Positions 61,009 through 64,000 of a DNA stretch of 64,000 nt are shown here, piece by piece. The notes under the pieces were generated by a model that had not been told where the DNA came from, made no database searches, and worked only from the letters and a program-made list of their open reading frames with translations. Source of the stretch: Campylobacter sp. (GTDB lineage: Bacteria; Campylobacterota; Campylobacteria; Campylobacterales; Campylobacteraceae); assembly GCF_019423325.1 (NCBI RefSeq), contig NZ_JAHZBQ010000003.1, positions 124,001 to 188,000 of the forward strand, in the 5' to 3' direction. The stretch's first letter is position 1. Each line of letters opens with the position of its first letter. Both the position numbers and the translations under genes were made by a program.

Positions 61009-61344
61009 TTATTTTTTATTTGATAGCTCTTTAGATAGAATTTCTGAATTGGGATACAATTTTTTCAAAAATTCTATCTCTTCTTGATCTAGCTCATCTA
61101 AAACCTCTTCTATAGGTTTTTCGCTTAAAATTTTTCCATAAACCAAACTCAGCCTTTTATATGCGCGCGGGTTACCGTTCTTTTCAAATTGCCTTATTAT
61201 AGCAATTCTGCACTCTTTTGTTATTTCGGAATCGCCCATAAAAAGATCTTTTATATCGCAAGAGGCGCTTTGCTCTTTATATAGATAAAATATCCACGCA
61301 AATAATATTATAGCGGCGGCAATAAAGTAAATTTTATTTTTCAT
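61009..61344 (-). CDS. hypothetical membrane-anchored protein
   Basis: A 111-residue protein with an N-terminal hydrophobic helix (4-20), then ASCDIKDLFMGDSEITKECRIAII and an acidic DELDQEEIEFLKK tail. It may be exported or anchored facing the periplasm. I do not recognise the family. It is the first gene of the minus-strand array, with TATAAC 17 bases upstream of the ATG. Confidence 0.6.
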   Translation of the reverse strand: MKNKIYFIAAAIILFAWIFYLYKEQSASCDIKDLFMGDSEITKECRIAIIRQFEKNGNPRAYKRLSLVYGKILSEKPIEEVLDELDQEEIEFLKKLYPNSEILSKELSNKK

Positions 61345-61438
61345 GAAAGCTCTTATTCTTGTTATACCTTACTTATTTTTGGCTTTTTAGACATAAACGA
61401 TCAATCATAGAATTTGCCGATTTGATTAGTGATAAAAG

Positions 61439-61514
61439 TGGTGTCCTGCGTTGGATTCGAACCAACGACCCCCTCATTAAAAGTGAGATGCTCTACCTAC
61501 TGAGCTAGCAAGAC
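61439..61514 (-). tRNA. tRNA-Lys (UUU anticodon)
   Basis: A 76-base tRNA with acceptor arms GTCTTGC and GCAGGAC, TTT in the anticodon loop CTTTTAA, T-arm GGTTCGAATCC and encoded CCA. It borders the AT-rich gene array. Confidence 0.95.
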
Positions 61515-61525
61515 ATCGTAAGAAG

Positions 61526-61602
61526 TGGCGCGACGAATGGGGCTCGAACCCACGACCTCCGCCGTGACAGGGCGGCATTCTAACCAGCTGAACTACCGTC
61601 GC
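61526..61602 (-). tRNA. tRNA-Asp (GUC anticodon)
   Basis: A 77-base tRNA with acceptor GCGACGG/TCGTCGC, anticodon loop CTGTCAC with GTC, T-arm GGTTCGAGCCC and encoded CCA. Second of three clustered minus-strand tRNAs. Confidence 0.95.
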
Positions 61603-61662
61603 ACCAAAAATCACACTCGCAGCGCAAGTGCTAAAGAAGTATGAAATCCAAGGATTTCAAAA

Positions 61663-61738
61663 TGGTGGTCGCTGTAGGGATCGAACCTGCGACATCCACC
61701 TTGTAAGGGTGGCGCTCTACCAGCTGAGCTAAGCGACC
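61663..61738 (-). tRNA. tRNA-Val (UAC anticodon)
   Basis: A 76-base tRNA with acceptor GGTCGCT/AGCGACC, anticodon loop CTTACAA with TAC, T-arm GGTTCGATCCC and encoded CCA. First of the tRNA cluster in transcription order. Confidence 0.95.
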
Positions 61739-61821
61739 GTTTGGGTTTAAAAAGAAATGTAATTATATATCTAATACGATTAATTTTCACTTAAACAATG
61801 ATGAAAAGACTGAAATTGTGC

Positions 61822-61827
61822 TATACT
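61822..61827 (+). promoter_or_regulatory. predicted -10 box (TATACT)
   Basis: TATACT in TTGTGCTATACTTGCG lies about 40 bases before the transglycosylase start. Confidence 0.5.
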
Positions 61828-61865
61828 TGCGACATAAAATTTTATCAAAGGCTCGGTAAATTTAG

Positions 61866-62453
61866 ATGAAAAAGTTGGTTTTCGCCCTGTTTTTGGCGCT
61901 TCAAGCCCCCGCTTACTCGCCGAACGAGATCGTAAACGCCATCGCCGCAGTAGCGCAAAACGAAGGGGTAAAGCCTGAAATTTTATACACCATCGTCAAA
62001 ATCGAAAGCGACTTCGAGCCCTACACGATCTCCTTTTTGACGAACAAAGCAAACGCCGATTATTTCGCAGGTCTGCGCAACCAAAATATCCGCATCAAAA
62101 CAAGCAACTATAGCCTAAATTCCAGCAAATGGGTCGTTACTATCATACCGGCAAACGAAATTTACGCCGTGCAGATCGCCAAGTACCTCTACGAGGATGG
62201 CTTTAGCATCGACGTGGGGCTCGGGCAGCTAAACGCCGTAAATTTCAGCCAAAATGAGATCGATTATATATTTAATCCGATGTATAACCTCACCAAATGC
62301 GCCAAAATTCTACGCAAATGCTGGAATGCTAAAGACAAAAATATCAAAGACACGATCGAGTGCTACAACTACGGCATGCGCAAACGCTACTCAAACCCCT
62401 ACTACAAGCGCTTTTACGAACATTACGAGAGATTTTTCGGTAAGCCCTATTAA
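61866..62453 (+). CDS. lytic transglycosylase (SLT-type) protein
   Basis: A 195-residue secreted protein with a signal peptide (1-17, ending QAPAYS) and an SLT-like domain: YTIVKIESDFEPYTIS with the catalytic Glu, GFSIDVGLGQLN and a C-terminal ECYNYGMRKRY segment. It should cleave peptidoglycan glycan strands in the periplasm. A small ~20-residue hydrophilic insertion (about 60-80) separates the catalytic Glu from the GLGQ motif. Start has no strong ribosome site. Confidence 0.78.
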   Translation: MKKLVFALFLALQAPAYSPNEIVNAIAAVAQNEGVKPEILYTIVKIESDFEPYTISFLTNKANADYFAGLRNQNIRIKTSNYSLNSSKWVVTIIPANEIYAVQIAKYLYEDGFSIDVGLGQLNAVNFSQNEIDYIFNPMYNLTKCAKILRKCWNAKDKNIKDTIECYNYGMRKRYSNPYYKRFYEHYERFFGKPY

Positions 62454-62504
62454 GAGTTAGTAAAATTTCGCTAAAATCGCGCAAATTTTAAAAAAGGATA
62501 TTTC

Positions 62505-63545
62505 ATGATACTGATCGCAGGACCCTGCGTGATCGAAAGCCGCGAGCTGATAATGAAAGTCGCGGAGAGCTTACGCAAATTTAACGAAATGGACGGGGTG
62601 GAATTTTACTTTAAAAGCAGCTTCGATAAAGCCAACCGCACAAGCATCTCAAGCTTCCGTGGCCCGGGGCTGCAGCGCGGCTGCGAAATTTTAGCCGAAG
62701 TAAAGGAGAAGTTCGGCTATAAAATTTTAACCGACATCCACGAAAGCTATCAGGCGGAGCCCGCTGCGCGCGTCGCCGACGTACTGCAGATACCGGCGTT
62801 TTTGTGCCGCCAAACCGACCTGCTCGTCGCCGCAGCCAGCACGCAAGCGGTAGTAAATATCAAAAAAGGTCAGTTTCTATCGCCGCAGGCGATGAAACAC
62901 AGCGTCGAAAAGGTGCTGCAAACCCGCAGCGCACGAGCTTATACCCCGCAAAGCGGCGCGGCATCTAGCGATACAAATGCCGCTCAAAACAGCGCCTGCT
63001 CCAGCAATGCCGAAATTTGCGGCGCGCAAAGCGGCGCCCGAAGCAGTGCAGATAGCAGCTCTTTTGCGCTAGGCGCGCAAAATTCTTGCGCCGCACGATC
63101 GGACGCGCAAAATTCCGCCCATGTTTGCGATGCTTCGAGTGCCGCGAATTCTGCTCAAAGCGCTGCGCAGCCAAGCGGCGAAGGTATGCACGATCTAGCG
63201 CGCCGTTACGGCGTTTGGCTCACCGAGCGCGGCAGTACCTTCGGCTATGGAAATTTGATCGTCGATATGCGCTCGCTGCCGATTATGCGCGAGTTTGCTC
63301 CGGTCATTTTCGACGCGACCCACAGCGTGCAGATGCCTAGCACCGGCACTACGAGCGGCGGCGACTCGCGCTTCGTGCCGTATCTCGCGCGAGCGGCAGC
63401 GGCCGTGGGCGTAGACGGCTTTTTTTACGAGACGCACCCTGATCCCGCCCATGCGCTATCAGACGGGCCGAATATGCTAAATTTACAGCAGCTAGAGCGC
63501 GTCGTCGCGCAGACGCTTGCAATTCAAAAAGCACTCGGATTTTAA
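62505..63545 (+). CDS. kdsA: KDO-8-phosphate synthase KdsA with a low-complexity insertion
   Basis: A 346-residue KdsA making Kdo-8-phosphate from arabinose 5-phosphate and PEP; the usual length is about 270-285. Conserved: ILIAGPCVIESREL, FKSSFDKANRTS, DIHE, CRQTDLL, KKGQFLSPQAM, ERGSTFGYGNLIVDMRS, IFDATHSVQMP and ETHPDPAHALSDGPNML. Between VLQTR (141) and LARRYG (231) an 86-residue Ala/Ser/Asn/Gln-rich block (62928-63185) interrupts a normally short loop, so the enzyme is probably still active. AAAAGGA precedes the ATG. Confidence 0.95.
   Translation: MILIAGPCVIESRELIMKVAESLRKFNEMDGVEFYFKSSFDKANRTSISSFRGPGLQRGCEILAEVKEKFGYKILTDIHESYQAEPAARVADVLQIPAFLCRQTDLLVAAASTQAVVNIKKGQFLSPQAMKHSVEKVLQTRSARAYTPQSGAASSDTNAAQNSACSSNAEICGAQSGARSSADSSSFALGAQNSCAARSDAQNSAHVCDASSAANSAQSAAQPSGEGMHDLARRYGVWLTERGSTFGYGNLIVDMRSLPIMREFAPVIFDATHSVQMPSTGTTSGGDSRFVPYLARAAAAVGVDGFFYETHPDPAHALSDGPNMLNLQQLERVVAQTLAIQKALGF
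62928..63185 (+). repeat. in-frame low-complexity insertion in kdsA
   Basis: 258 bases encoding repeated QNSA/AANSA/SSA words (AAQNSACSSN, AQNSCAARSD, AQNSAHVCDA, AANSAQSAAQ). The DNA repeats GCGCAAAATTC(T/C)(G/T)GC-like units. It is a multiple of three and has no stops. Confidence 0.6.
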
Positions 63546-63603
63546 AATTTTAATATATTGGCAAAACTTGCTTTTTCTTGACGCCTAATTAAAAGACGGT
63601 TTG

Positions 63604-63640
63604 AAATTTTAACGCTCGTCGGACGGGCGTTAAAATTTTT
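63604..63640 (+). terminator. rho-independent terminator after kdsA
   Basis: AAATTTTAACGC and GCGTTAAAATTT form a 12-bp stem with further CG pairs, followed by TTTT. Because it is almost symmetric it could also serve the convergent regulator gene. Confidence 0.75.
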
Positions 63641-63764
63641 ATAATACACGCATGGTTCACACCTAAAAATGTAAAAACATCTGAGCATAAATCGATAGAC
63701 TTATCATTGCCCTTGATCATTGTCTGTTTTACCAAAAAATTCAAACTTTCAAGTTTATAAATTT

Positions 63765-64000
63765 TTAAGCCTTAAATTTAAAAATTTCACCCACCTCGAT
63801 GCCTAAAATTTTTGAAATTTTATAAATATGCTCTAAATTAAAGTGCTTGTCGTAGCGGCAGCTCTCGCAGTTTGAGTAAAACGCGACCGACTTTATATCC
63901 ATACTTAGCGCCATATCCAGCTGGCTCATACCCTTGCTTTCGCGTAGTTTACGGACGTTGGCGGAGATTTGAAGATAAAAATTTTGTATCTCGTCTCCGT
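63765..64000 (-). CDS. XRE-family helix-turn-helix regulator (partial)
   Basis: 78 codons of a frame cut by the window end. ISANVRKLRESKGMSQLDMAL then SVAFYSNCESCRYDKHFNLE and IYKISKILGIEVGEIFKF are a typical HTH_3 domain. It lacks the N-terminus; start is outside the window. Target unknown. Confidence 0.75.
   Translation of the reverse strand, partial: GDEIQNFYLQISANVRKLRESKGMSQLDMALSMDIKSVAFYSNCESCRYDKHFNLEHIYKISKILGIEVGEIFKFKA

Overview
The window is a chromosomal segment of a Campylobacter species. Gene order supports this: pheS-pheT-aroA-ispH-rpsA-serA beside a divergent HIT gene, and U32 peptidase-purE-...-glyQ-zinc-ribbon-Nif3-waaA-RluA-ffh-rpsP-KH-rimM-trmD-rplS, are orders I recall from C. 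jejuni. The base composition is much more GC-balanced than C. jejuni, which points to an oral-type species such as C. gracilis, C. rectus or C. showae (inference). Intergenic DNA is saturated with AAATTT and AATTTTAAAATT words, and several gaps (up to 1.9 kb) are long for this genus.

Layout. 1-3 kb: two membrane proteins (one apparently frameshifted), an EamA exporter and a short Sua5/YrdC protein. 3-9 kb: a GntP-type permease and a glycerate kinase, a likely D-glycerate catabolic pair, set in long repeat-rich non-coding DNA. 9-13.5 kb: DnaQ-like exonuclease, Rpe, L28, a potassium channel, ArgJ, a DUF465 protein. 14-20 kb: a zinc locus with a Zur-like Fur protein divergent from ZnuA and a DUF1007-NicO permease fusion, with a palindrome between them. 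20-29 kb: the serA/rpsA/ispH/aroA/pheT/pheS operon. 29-34 kb: HIT protein, Dps, the cell-shape pair M23 peptidase-bactofilin, tRNA-Ser, a lipoprotein. 34.7-38.9 kb: a two-gene 2-hydroxyacyl-CoA-dehydratase-activase type redox system. 39-50 kb: translation and LPS genes. 50-56 kb: HisJ, GlnA, ComEC, a YciI-like protein, a broken GNAT gene and a PIN-like protein.

56.3-61.35 kb is an AT-rich island of small minus-strand genes that look like immunity proteins of polymorphic toxins (colicin-D-immunity-like, MafI-like, SUKH, tandem Imm41-like, three copies of an unnamed family), with no toxin in the window. It ends at a tRNA-Lys/Asp/Val cluster. After it come a lytic transglycosylase, KdsA, a strong terminator and a partial XRE regulator.

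The most unusual genome-wide feature is a set of Ala/Ser/Asn/Gln-rich in-frame insertions in otherwise conserved enzymes (KdsA, WaaA, GNAT remnant, NicO permease, GlyQ tail). They share short peptide words such as QNSA and NSANLK, as if one low-complexity sequence type has spread into coding regions.
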